Part shown: positions 1-6,137 of the stretch, piece after piece
Position numbering within the stretch: position 1 is the first letter of the stretch
How the letters are laid out: each line of letters starts with the position of its first letter
Notes under the pieces: model-generated
What the model was told of the DNA's origin: nothing
The model's input: only the letters and a program-made list of their open reading frames with translations
The model's database searches: none
Translations under genes and position numbers: made by a program
Source: Vulcanimicrobiota bacterium
GTDB lineage: Bacteria > Vulcanimicrobiota > Vulcanimicrobiia > Vulcanimicrobiales > Vulcanimicrobiaceae
Reading direction: 5' to 3'
NCBI GenBank assembly: GCA_019233165.1
Contig: JAFAMS010000335.1
Location: 1 to 6,801 of the forward strand
Length of the DNA stretch: 6,801 nt

Positions 1-1582
1 GCGGCTTGCCGTCGAGCGTGCTCTCTTCCGCCTTGAGCTGTTTCTCCAAGCCTGCGAGCTTGCCGTAGCGCAGCTCCGCGACTTTATTGAGATCGTAGGC
101 GCGTTCGGCTTGCTCGATCTCGCGCTTGGTCGCGTCGATTTGCTCGCGCAGCTCGCGCAGCTTGACGACTTGGCCTTTCTCTTGTTGCCAGCGCGCACGC
201 ATGGCGTCGCCTTCAGTGCGCAGCTCGCCGATCTCGGATTCGATCTTAGCCAGACGCGCCTTGCTGGCGTCGTCGGTTTCCCGCTTGAGCGCCTCGCGTT
301 CGATCTCGAGCTGCATCTGCCGGCGCGAGATCTCATCGATCTCTTGCGGCATCGAGTCGATCTCGGTGCGCAGCTTGGCGGCGGCTTCGTCGACGAGGTC
401 GATGGCCTTATCCGGCAAGAAGCGATCCGAGATATACCGGTTGGAAAGCAGCGCTGCGGCGACGAGTGCCGAGTCTTTGATCCGCACGCCGTGGTGTACT
501 TCGTAGCGTTCTTTGAGACCGCGCAGAATTGAAATCGTATCGTCCACCGACGGTTGGTCGACCATCACCGTCTGGAAGCGGCGTTCGAGCGCAGCATCCT
601 TTTCGATGTGCTTGCGATATTCGTCGAGCGTCGTCGCACCGATCATGTGCAGCTCGCCGCGCGCCAGCATCGGCTTGAGCAAATTGCCGGCGTCCATCGA
701 ACCTTCCGCTTTTCCGGCACCGACGACCGTGTGCAGCTCATCGATGAACGGAATGACCTGACCCTGCGAGCTGGTGATCTCTTTGAGCACGGCTTTGAGC
801 CGCTCTTCGAATTCGCCGCGATATTTTGCACCGGCGATCAGCGCGCCCATATCGAGCGTCACGATCTTCTTCTCTTTCAGACCCTCGGGAACGTCGCCGC
901 GCACGATGCGCTGCGCGAGCCCTTCGACGATCGCGGTCTTGCCGACGCCCGGCTCCCCGATCAGCACCGGATTGTTCTTGGTGCGGCGGGAGAGGACTTG
1001 AATGACGCGCCGGATCTCCTCGTCGCGACCGATCACCGGATCGAGCTTCCCTTGCGCCGCGGCTTTGGTGAGATCGCGGCCGTAGCGCTCGAGCGTCTGA
1101 TACGTTCCTTCGGGATTTTGCGAAGTGACGCGCTGGTTGCCCCGCACGTCCTTGAGCCCGCTCAGAAGCTTGTCGCGCGTCGCGCCGACCGCTTTGAGCG
1201 ATTGACCGGCGTCGGTATTCGACTCCGCGAGCGCGAGAAGCAAATGCTCGACCGAGACGTACTCGTCGCCGAGCTTCTTCGCTTCGGCGTCGGCTTGCGC
1301 GAGGACGCGGCTGAGCGCGGGCGCGACCGTGACGTGCGCCGCATCGGCGGTCGAGCCGCTCAGCCGCGGCAGACGCGCGACGTTCGCATCGACGGCGCGC
1401 CGGAGCGCGGCGACGTCGACGCCGGCCTTCTCGAGGATCGCCTTGGCGATGCCTTCGTCCTGATCGAGTAAGGCCGCGAGCAAATGCTCCGGCGTCGTCT
1501 GCGGGTTGTGCTCGGAGAGCGCCCGGGTGTATGCGGAGTTCAGCGCCTCTTGGACGCGCTGGGTCATCCGATCGACGTTCAT
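1..1582 (-). CDS. clpB: ATP-dependent disaggregase ClpB (Hsp104 family), 3' part outside window
   Basis: ClpB is a hexameric AAA+ unfoldase of the cytoplasm that rescues aggregated proteins together with DnaK/DnaJ. The 527 codons visible here read through the N-terminal Clp repeat domain (about 1-145, opening [15 protein letters not shown]), the first AAA+ domain (about 160-405) and the coiled-coil middle domain (about 408-527). I see Walker A GEPGVGKT at 209-216, Walker B FIDELHT with D281/E282, and the family motifs [15 protein letters not shown] and DAALERRFQ. The middle domain separates ClpB from ClpA and ClpC. Known ClpBs are about 860 residues, so the second AAA+ domain lies off the left edge. 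The start at 1582 is chosen because the N-terminus aligns with known ClpBs; M6 is a less likely alternative. The Shine-Dalgarno is weak and lies within a CIRCE operator that ends one base before the ATG, suggesting heat-shock control by HrcA. The gene follows mgtC after 69 nt with no visible terminator. Confidence 0.97.
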   Translation of the reverse strand, partial: MNVDRMTQRVQEALNSAYTRALSEHNPQTTPEHLLAALLDQDEGIAKAILEKAGVDVAALRRAVDANVARLPRLSGSTADAAHVTVAPALSRVLAQADAEAKKLGDEYVSVEHLLLALAESNTDAGQSLKAVGATRDKLLSGLKDVRGNQRVTSQNPEGTYQTLERYGRDLTKAAAQGKLDPVIGRDEEIRRVIQVLSRRTKNNPVLIGEPGVGKTAIVEGLAQRIVRGDVPEGLKEKKIVTLDMGALIAGAKYRGEFEERLKAVLKEITSSQGQVIPFIDELHTVVGAGKAEGSMDAGNLLKPMLARGELHMIGATTLDEYRKHIEKDAALERRFQTVMVDQPSVDDTISILRGLKERYEVHHGVRIKDSALVAAALLSNRYISDRFLPDKAIDLVDEAAAKLRTEIDSMPQEIDEISRRQMQLEIEREALKRETDDASKARLAKIESEIGELRTEGDAMRARWQQEKGQVVKLRELREQIDATKREIEQAERAYDLNKVAELRYGKLAGLEKQLKAEESTLDGKP

Positions 1583-1583
1583 A

Positions 1584-1610
1584 TTATCACTCTCTACGAC
1601 CGAGTGCTAA
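1584..1610 (-). promoter_or_regulatory. CIRCE operator (HrcA binding site) of clpB
   Basis: Read on the minus strand this is TTAGCACTC, a 9-nt spacer, then GAGTGATAA. The known CIRCE consensus is TTAGCACTC-N9-GAGTGCTAA, so the first arm is perfect, the spacing exact, and the second arm differs at one base. It ends one base before the clpB ATG, so bound HrcA would block both transcription and access to the ribosome-binding region. CIRCE is best known at groE and dnaK; a clpB CIRCE is less common but is known, for example in mycoplasmas. No convincing -35/-10 pair is visible in the 40 nt upstream (TTAGCA-N16-GATAAT inside the element is possible but would start transcription in the coding region). 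Confidence 0.9.
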
Positions 1611-1651
1611 CCGATTTGGTTTCGCTTGTTTGCTCGTCTTGCTAAGGGAGG

Positions 1652-2122
1652 CTACTCAGCATGGTCCGATTCACGCTCGACGGTCGTGCTTTCGACGGCA
1701 CCAGCCTCGAAAGGCTGCCGGTTGATCCGCTGCGCGATCGGACGAAGGACCACGTTGGCGCAGAGGACGGCGAGCGCACCGATCGCAGCGTAGACAAACT
1801 CGCCGAACCCGGCGAGAACGCCGATCGCCGCCGTACACCACATCGTCGCGGCCGTGTTGAGCCCGCTGACGCTGAGGCCTTCGCGGAAGATCACGCCGCC
1901 GGCGAGGAAGCCGACGCCCGAGACGACGTAGGCGGCGATTTGCAGCTGGTTCGAGCTCATTCCGACCAGCGGCGCCGACATCACGAAGAGTGCGGCGCCG
2001 GTCGCGACGAGCGCGTTGGTTCGGAGCCCGGCGGTGCGCTGGCGATATTGCCGCTCGAACCCGACCAGCGTACCTAATGCGAGCGCGGCAAAGACGCGCA
2101 GCGCGAACTCCCCCGGCGTCAT
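1652..2122 (-). CDS. MgtC/SapB family membrane protein (short form)
   Basis: This is a 156-aa inner-membrane protein of the MgtC/SapB family. MgtC proteins are tied to growth at low Mg2+ and, in pathogens, to survival in macrophages; Salmonella MgtC acts on the F1Fo ATP synthase rather than transporting Mg2+. The family signatures are all present: GTLVGFERQ (17-25), LRTNALVATGAALFV (33-47), VSGVGFLAGGVIFREG (67-82) and GLNTAATMWCTAAIGVLAG (87-105). About four to five membrane helices fill residues 5-128, followed by a 28-residue polar tail. Salmonella MgtC has about 230 residues with a cytosolic ACT-like domain, which is absent here, so this is the short SapB-like type. The start at 2122 overlaps the previous stop as ATGA; an in-frame opening up to 2356 is only the other frame of that gene. 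The position behind an M-box supports a Mg2+ role. No terminator is visible downstream. Confidence 0.93.
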   Translation of the reverse strand: MTPGEFALRVFAALALGTLVGFERQYRQRTAGLRTNALVATGAALFVMSAPLVGMSSNQLQIAAYVVSGVGFLAGGVIFREGLSVSGLNTAATMWCTAAIGVLAGFGEFVYAAIGALAVLCANVVLRPIAQRINRQPFEAGAVESTTVERESDHAE

Positions 2123-3852
2123 TTGGCCCCAGTTTTGAAGCGTTCGGCGCGCAGCTCGTCCTCGGTCCGCTCGAGCCGCTCGCGCAAGCGCTCGAACGCG
2201 AGATGATCGAGCGCTACGCCGGCGCCCGGCGCGAGCTGCGCGAGCATCGTCACCTCGCCGGGATCGAGCGTCGTCCCGTTGAGATGCGCGCCGTACACAC
2301 CGAGCGCGAGCAGCTCGCCGCGGCAAAAGACCGGGACGAACAGGACCGGCGCGCACGAGCCCTTCGGCAAGCTTTCCGCCTTCCAGGCCGCGTCCTTCGC
2401 GCGTAACACCTTGCGGTCGGCGGTGAGATAGCGCACGACCGGCGCGTCGTCGGGGAATTGCTTGAGCTCACTCTCGTCCCAGCCGACGCTTCGCCCGCGC
2501 ACGAAGATCGGCCGGTCCCCGTCGCGGTAGAAGACGGCCGCCGAGGCGAGGCGCAAGGCGCGCGCCGGTTCCTCGGTGAGCGCCTCGTCGATGCTTTCGC
2601 GATGGTTCGCGAACGACAACGAGCGCGCCACAAGTGCGAGATGTTCCTCGGCCTCCAGACGGTGGCGGAAAACTACGCGTTCGGCGAGCCGCTCGAGCGA
2701 CGCGTGCAGCCGGTCGAGGACGAATCCCATCGCGATCGTCGCCGACGCCTCGAGGTAGAGCGCGAAGTGATACTCCGAGATAAAGCGCGAGGTGAGCCAA
2801 TCGACGAGACTGACGAACGCGATCAGGATCGCGGTCAGCGCGCCGACGACGAGCGCTCGAGAAAGCACGAACTGCACGTCGATCAGGTTGTGACGGAGCG
2901 CGGCGTAGGCGACCGAAAGCGGCATCACGATCGAGATCGTGAGCGAAAGCGGAGCGACCCACGCCGGCCCGGGAAAATATTCCGGGATTTGCGCGACGAA
3001 GGCGATCAGCATCCCGGTGACCGCCCACTTTAGGCGCTGGCGCGCGACGCCGTGCGCCGAGAGATACGTCGCCAAGATGAAGAGCGACGCGACGAGGTAG
3101 TAGAAGAGCGCCGGGATCCCGTTGAGCAGCGAGTAGTGATCGAGGCCGTAGCGCAGACCTTTCCACGCGATGGTCGCGAAGTAAATTAGCGAGACGACCG
3201 CGAGCGCGCCGATCGCCGGACGCGCGCGGGCACGCCAGCCTTCGATCCGGTCGTGCGGGAACCGCAACGCGAACGGGATGATCGGAAAGACGCTCAGCCC
3301 TCCGAGGAACGTACGCCCGAAAAGCCAGAGCGGCGCGAAGATCGCGTCCGGCAAGAACGCGTAATAGTCCAGGGTTTCGTTGAGCGGAAGGATCCCCGCG
3401 CAATACAGCCAGAGCCACCACGTCATCGGCGCCGGCCGCATGAAGACGAGGATCGTGCCGACGGCGATGAACGCAAACGTCGAAACGAACGACGCCAGGA
3501 TCAACCAGCGCAGGTTCACCGGCATCGGCTCGGCGACGGCGACGAGGCGAACCGTGCGTTCCTCGCTGCCGTGCAGGATGTCGAGGGTCAGCGCGTCGCC
3601 CGCGCGCGGGTTCATCAGCCGCAAGTGACCGGGGATCCCGAGATCGGTGAGGTCGGCTCGGTCGCCGGGAATGATCCCGGCCCGATCCGCCGGCGAGCCC
3701 GGCTCGACAGAGCGAATCAGGTTCTCGGCGCGGAGGATCCGCATTCCGTAGGATCCGTGGGTCCCCCAACCTTGCAGCGCGGCCGGCACGAGCAGTACGA
3801 CGAGCACACAGCTCAACCCGACGACGAGATACCGTTGGAGAAGGACGCCCAT
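2119..3852 (-). CDS. PDZ - multi-TM - GAF-like membrane sensor protein without kinase domain
   Basis: This 577-aa integral membrane protein has an unusual domain order. A first helix (8-28) anchors a PDZ-like segment (about 36-108: SVEPGSPADRAGIIPGD at 48-64), which would lie outside the cytoplasmic membrane. Helices follow at about 116-138, 143-165, 172-198, 212-230, 247-265, 275-290, 297-317, 333-352 and 365-380. The stretch ALRHNLIDVQFVLSRALVVG (318-337) resembles the junction in 7TM-type histidine kinases that usually reads RYRLFDIDVVINRTLVYG. A GAF-like domain (about 400-550, ending in APVLFVPVFCRGELLALGVY and DPGEVTMLAQLAPGAGVALD) and a charged coiled-coil tail (553-574) follow. No HisKA, HATPase, GGDEF or protease domain is present, so it looks like a sensor or adaptor that passes its signal to a partner. 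Its ATG shares one base with the upstream stop (TAATG) and its stop overlaps the mgtC start (ATGA), so the three are translationally coupled. The function is unknown; a Mg2+ role is inferred from context only. Confidence 0.88.
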   Translation of the reverse strand: MGVLLQRYLVVGLSCVLVVLLVPAALQGWGTHGSYGMRILRAENLIRSVEPGSPADRAGIIPGDRADLTDLGIPGHLRLMNPRAGDALTLDILHGSEERTVRLVAVAEPMPVNLRWLILASFVSTFAFIAVGTILVFMRPAPMTWWLWLYCAGILPLNETLDYYAFLPDAIFAPLWLFGRTFLGGLSVFPIIPFALRFPHDRIEGWRARARPAIGALAVVSLIYFATIAWKGLRYGLDHYSLLNGIPALFYYLVASLFILATYLSAHGVARQRLKWAVTGMLIAFVAQIPEYFPGPAWVAPLSLTISIVMPLSVAYAALRHNLIDVQFVLSRALVVGALTAILIAFVSLVDWLTSRFISEYHFALYLEASATIAMGFVLDRLHASLERLAERVVFRHRLEAEEHLALVARSLSFANHRESIDEALTEEPARALRLASAAVFYRDGDRPIFVRGRSVGWDESELKQFPDDAPVVRYLTADRKVLRAKDAAWKAESLPKGSCAPVLFVPVFCRGELLALGVYGAHLNGTTLDPGEVTMLAQLAPGAGVALDHLAFERLRERLERTEDELRAERFKTGAK

Positions 3853-5750
3853 TACATCTTGATTCGCTGCTCCAGGACGAAAAGCGTCCCGCTGAACGCG
3901 GGCGACGGTCCCACGAACGGTATCGAAGGAAGACCGTTAAGACCGGACCAGCGGATGCTCGCGAGGGTCGCCGTCGTCGCGCTCTCCTGCCACTGGGCCC
4001 CGAGCATCCCGACGTTCTGCGCGAAGTCGACGTTCGTGAACGCTTGCGCGAACGACCCGCGCATCGCATACCGGCCGTATCCCGCCGACGCGAGGAGATT
4101 CGGGCCGAAGCGATGCGCGAACGTCAGGACGTACGACGGCGCGAAATAGGAGACTGCGTCCTGGGGATTCGCCGCGTAGGCGCGCCGAAACATCGTATCT
4201 TGGTCGTAGTCGAGGGTGAGATCGCCAAAGGCGGGATGCCACGCGCCCCAAAGCACGAACTGATGTTGGTTGCCGAGCGTCGCGCCGGCATCGTTCTGCG
4301 GCAAGAAAAACCCGTCCACGAAGCCGGTTCTGTATGCGTTCGAGAATCCGATCGGATCGATTTGCTGGAAAAACGCAAACGACGTCTTCAGCTCGATCGC
4401 GCCACCGCTCAAGGAGTAGTGAAGCCGGTACCCTTGACGGTTGACGTTGACCGGGAAGTTGTTGATGATCTGATAGTTGGACTTCAGCCATTGCCCGGGC
4501 CAGGACCATGCGATGCTCCAAACGTTCTCGGGAACACCATACGGGAGCAAAGCCTGGGCGTAGTAAGGCTCGTTGCGATAGTAGTCGGCGCCCGCGCTCC
4601 AACGCCCGACGGTGCGCGAGATCGCCGCGTGGTAGTAGTTTCCGGGCTTGCCGGTTCCCGCTAACGCAACCATATCCGCCGCATACGTGGAGTGTCCGTA
4701 CTCCAGAATGGCATCGAGCGCGCTCGTCGCATGGAATGCCGCCCGGATTCCCAAAATCGTCTGACGCTGACCCCCGATCGTGCTAACCGGCAAATCACCC
4801 TGCGGCGAGTGCACGATCTGCGGGTTCGAGCCGTAGAGCACGGTGGTCGCAACCGGCAAACCGCCGGTCGTGACTCCGACGACTTCGGCGGAATAGCGGG
4901 TGCCTTCTCCGTGATCGATCACGAGCGAGCCGATGTTGAGGCGCGCGCTCGTCCCCGGAAGCGACGGTAACGCTGCCGTCGCTGCCTCGACCGTCGCCAA
5001 CCCCTGTTTGTAGACGGCGTCCATCCCGCGCAGCGGAAGCTGCGAAGCCGCGCTTTGCCACCAGTCGATGCTCGGCGCTCCCCCTCCCAGCGTTTCCGCG
5101 GTCGCAAAACCGATCGCCGGATTGAAGTTCGTTAGCGCCGGCTGCGTGAAGACGAACTGGTCCGTCTGTGCAAGATCGAACCATCCGCCGCGCACGACGA
5201 ATTTGCCGTCCCGAGTCCCGATTGACCCCGAAAGGACCGACGCAACGATGGCCGTCGCATCGTCGCTCCCGGCATGCGTCGGAAACACGATGTGCAGCGG
5301 AAGCAGTTGCGAGCCGAGATGCGGATTCAGCGTCGGAAAGATCGATTCGCCCCAATACGAGGCGAGGGTCGAGCTTCCGGCAAGATAGCCAACGCCGAGC
5401 TGCGCGCTGATTTGAAACTGCTTGCCGGCATATGTGGGGGTAACGATGAGTGCCGACTCCAGCGCATTCCCCGGCGTAAGCGGCGCGCTCGAAAGCGTAT
5501 CGTACGGCGTAAGCGGCGAAACCGGCGAACCGCCCGCAAAGCCCGGTCCCTCCGGCGGCGTCACGCCCGGCCCGCGCGTCCCCTGGCCAACGTACGTAGC
5601 GTGAGCTTCGATTGCGATGTGTATCTTCTGATCCGGCGTTGCGGACGGAGACGGCGAAGGCGTCGGCAGAGCTTGCGCCGCCGCGTTCCGGCCGCTTGCA
5701 GCGACCGAAAGGAGCAGCACGAACGCTGCGAGGGCGCCGCGGTTAGTCAC
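3852..5750 (-). CDS. Secreted beta-barrel-like outer-membrane protein (putative porin), GTG start
   Basis: I do not recognise a named family. From the GTG at 5750 the product is 632 aa with a clear Sec signal peptide: MTNR, a hydrophobic core ALAAFVLLLSVAAS and an AAAQA cleavage site at about residue 27, then a Pro/Ser linker (LPTPSPSPSATP). The rest has no hydrophobic helix long enough to span a membrane and consists of alternating polar/aromatic stretches with Gly and Asn turns (for example FVVRGGWFDLAQTD, YHAAISRTVGRWSAGADYYR, HQFVLWGAWHPAFGDLTLDY). The C-terminus, GTLFVLEQRIKM, looks like a closing amphipathic strand, although it lacks the usual final Phe. This fits an outer-membrane barrel such as a porin. 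The frame stays open up to an ATG at 5969, but that would lie inside the riboswitch and terminator. GTG 5750 is chosen because the signal peptide begins there and it overlaps the stop of the 38-codon ORF (GTGACTAA). GTG 5759 is an alternative. Confidence 0.85.
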   Translation of the reverse strand: MTNRGALAAFVLLLSVAASGRNAAAQALPTPSPSPSATPDQKIHIAIEAHATYVGQGTRGPGVTPPEGPGFAGGSPVSPLTPYDTLSSAPLTPGNALESALIVTPTYAGKQFQISAQLGVGYLAGSSTLASYWGESIFPTLNPHLGSQLLPLHIVFPTHAGSDDATAIVASVLSGSIGTRDGKFVVRGGWFDLAQTDQFVFTQPALTNFNPAIGFATAETLGGGAPSIDWWQSAASQLPLRGMDAVYKQGLATVEAATAALPSLPGTSARLNIGSLVIDHGEGTRYSAEVVGVTTGGLPVATTVLYGSNPQIVHSPQGDLPVSTIGGQRQTILGIRAAFHATSALDAILEYGHSTYAADMVALAGTGKPGNYYHAAISRTVGRWSAGADYYRNEPYYAQALLPYGVPENVWSIAWSWPGQWLKSNYQIINNFPVNVNRQGYRLHYSLSGGAIELKTSFAFFQQIDPIGFSNAYRTGFVDGFFLPQNDAGATLGNQHQFVLWGAWHPAFGDLTLDYDQDTMFRRAYAANPQDAVSYFAPSYVLTFAHRFGPNLLASAGYGRYAMRGSFAQAFTNVDFAQNVGMLGAQWQESATTATLASIRWSGLNGLPSIPFVGPSPAFSGTLFVLEQRIKM

Positions 5751-5859
5751 GGCTCCCACGCACGAGGAGTCCCCACGGCCCGCCCGCGCCGCGTTCGATC
5801 GGTTGAAGTGCAAGGGACTGTGAGATCTTGCGATAGAGTGTGGTGAACAAGGCGCGCAT
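5743..5859 (-). CDS. Small 38-codon leader ORF, translationally coupled to the barrel gene
   Basis: The ORF reads MRALFTTLYRKISQSLALQP for its first 20 residues and ends LLVRGSRD; I recognise no family. It has the best ribosome-binding site in the window (AAAGGAGG, 6 nt before the ATG), placed just after the riboswitch terminator. Its TAA lies inside GTGACTAA, so it overlaps the start of the barrel gene by 8 nt. That gene has no well-spaced Shine-Dalgarno of its own (GGGAG is only 2 nt away). The likely role is to bring ribosomes to the barrel gene; an independent small protein is possible. The peptide is not Pro- or acidic-rich like MgtL-type leaders. A frameshift error joining it to the next ORF is unlikely, because it would bury the signal peptide about 37 residues in. 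Confidence 0.55.
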   Translation of the reverse strand: MRALFTTLYRKISQSLALQPIERGAGGPWGLLVRGSRD

Positions 5860-5865
5860 GGCGAA

Positions 5866-5873
5866 CCTCCTTT
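5866..5873 (-). promoter_or_regulatory. Strong Shine-Dalgarno AAAGGAGG
   Basis: Eight bases complementary to the 16S rRNA 3' end lie 6 nt before the ATG at 5859 and immediately after the terminator U-tract. This site decides that translation of the operon begins with the small ORF, not at the ATG at 5969 inside the riboswitch. Confidence 0.85.
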
Positions 5874-5879
5874 CCTAAA

Positions 5880-5909
5880 TAAAAAAACCGGCGGCTCCTC
5901 GCCGACGGT
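5880..5909 (-). terminator. Intrinsic terminator of the M-box expression platform
   Basis: On the minus strand ACCGTCGGC and GCCGCCGGT form a 9-position GC-rich stem with one T-C mismatch around the loop GAGGA, followed directly by seven Ts and then ATTT. It lies 34 nt downstream of the aptamer and before the first ribosome-binding site, the usual place for an M-box that ends transcription when Mg2+ is plentiful. A possible antiterminator pairs CGACG in the 3' part of the aptamer (5955-5951) with CGTCG in the left arm of this stem (5907-5903). Confidence 0.9.
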
Positions 5910-5919
5910 CGATGAAATC

Positions 5920-5939
5920 CCGGAAGCCTCCGCTCCCGG
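5920..5939 (-). other. Small hairpin between aptamer and terminator
   Basis: CCGGGAGC pairs with GCTTCCGG (one G-T wobble) around the loop GGAG. It has no U-tract, so it is not a terminator. It may help separate the aptamer from the terminator, or be part of the switching structure. Confidence 0.55.
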
Positions 5940-5942
5940 CAT

Positions 5943-6099
5943 CTCCTCTACGTCGAGTTTTGGCACCACACGCTATAGAGCCGGAGCTCAGCCGCGTTAG
6001 GTACCGCCTTGATTCGACGGTGCCTGGTCACCCATTGGGGTCTCTCGACCTTTCCGGGTAGCGGCGTGTCATCGTGTGGACGCCTCACCTAACGAGGAA
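5943..6099 (-). promoter_or_regulatory. M-box (ykoK leader) Mg2+ riboswitch aptamer
   Basis: The minus-strand RNA matches the M-box consensus along its length: GTTAGGTGAGGC (6093-6082), a CTACCCGGAAA segment corresponding to the family's CTGCCCRGAAA, GTCGAGAGAC (6049-6040), then CCCCAATGGG (6040-6031) followed by TGACCAGG, and GTGCCAAAACTC near the 3' end. The closing P1 helix pairs TTCCTC (6099-6094) with GAGGAG (5948-5943). M-boxes bind several Mg2+ ions and normally switch off Mg2+ transporter or mgtC-type genes when Mg2+ is sufficient. The terminator just downstream gives a transcription-level off-switch. The controlled operon here is the small ORF, the barrel protein, the PDZ-GAF protein and the MgtC-like protein. 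Confidence 0.95.
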
Positions 6100-6108
6100 T
6101 CCTCAGCG

Positions 6109-6137
6109 ATTTTAGGCCCGCTTGCCCGCCGCGTCAA
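6109..6137 (-). promoter_or_regulatory. Sigma70-type promoter of the M-box operon
   Basis: TTGACG (6137-6132) and TAAAAT (6114-6109) are separated by exactly 17 nt, which puts the expected start of transcription near 6102, a few bases before the P1 helix of the riboswitch. The -35 box lies within the last codons of selB and the -10 box begins at the selB stop codon. The match and the placement relative to the aptamer make this the likely operon promoter; read-through from selB is also possible. Confidence 0.8.

Noticed and set aside
554..1471. Long plus-strand ORF of 305 codons
   Set aside because: It is the complement of clpB, whose domain motifs are unmistakable; long antisense openings are expected at this GC content.
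1661..2077. Plus-strand ORF with an AAGGGAGG sequence before its ATG
   Set aside because: It lies entirely opposite the mgtC-like gene and the product is a low-complexity charged shadow; the Shine-Dalgarno match appears to be chance.
1652..2356. A 234-codon opening for the mgtC-like gene
   Set aside because: The extra N-terminal part is Arg/Ala-rich and is the other frame of the GAF-coding region; MgtC homology begins at the ATG at 2122, which overlaps the previous stop as ATGA.
2468..4069. Minus-strand 533-codon ORF spanning the PDZ-GAF gene and the end of the barrel gene
   Set aside because: It is Arg-rich and featureless, in a different frame from two genes that show clear membrane, PDZ and strand patterns.
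5743..5859. Flp-type pilin relic (ERG followed by a hydrophobic stretch)
   Set aside because: The conserved Gly cleavage site with Glu at +5 and the long hydrophobic helix are missing; the likeness is superficial.
3852..5969. A 705-codon opening beginning at an ATG at 5969 for the barrel gene
   Set aside because: The first 73 codons would be translated from the M-box aptamer, the terminator and another ORF's frame. The real signal peptide begins at the GTG at 5750.
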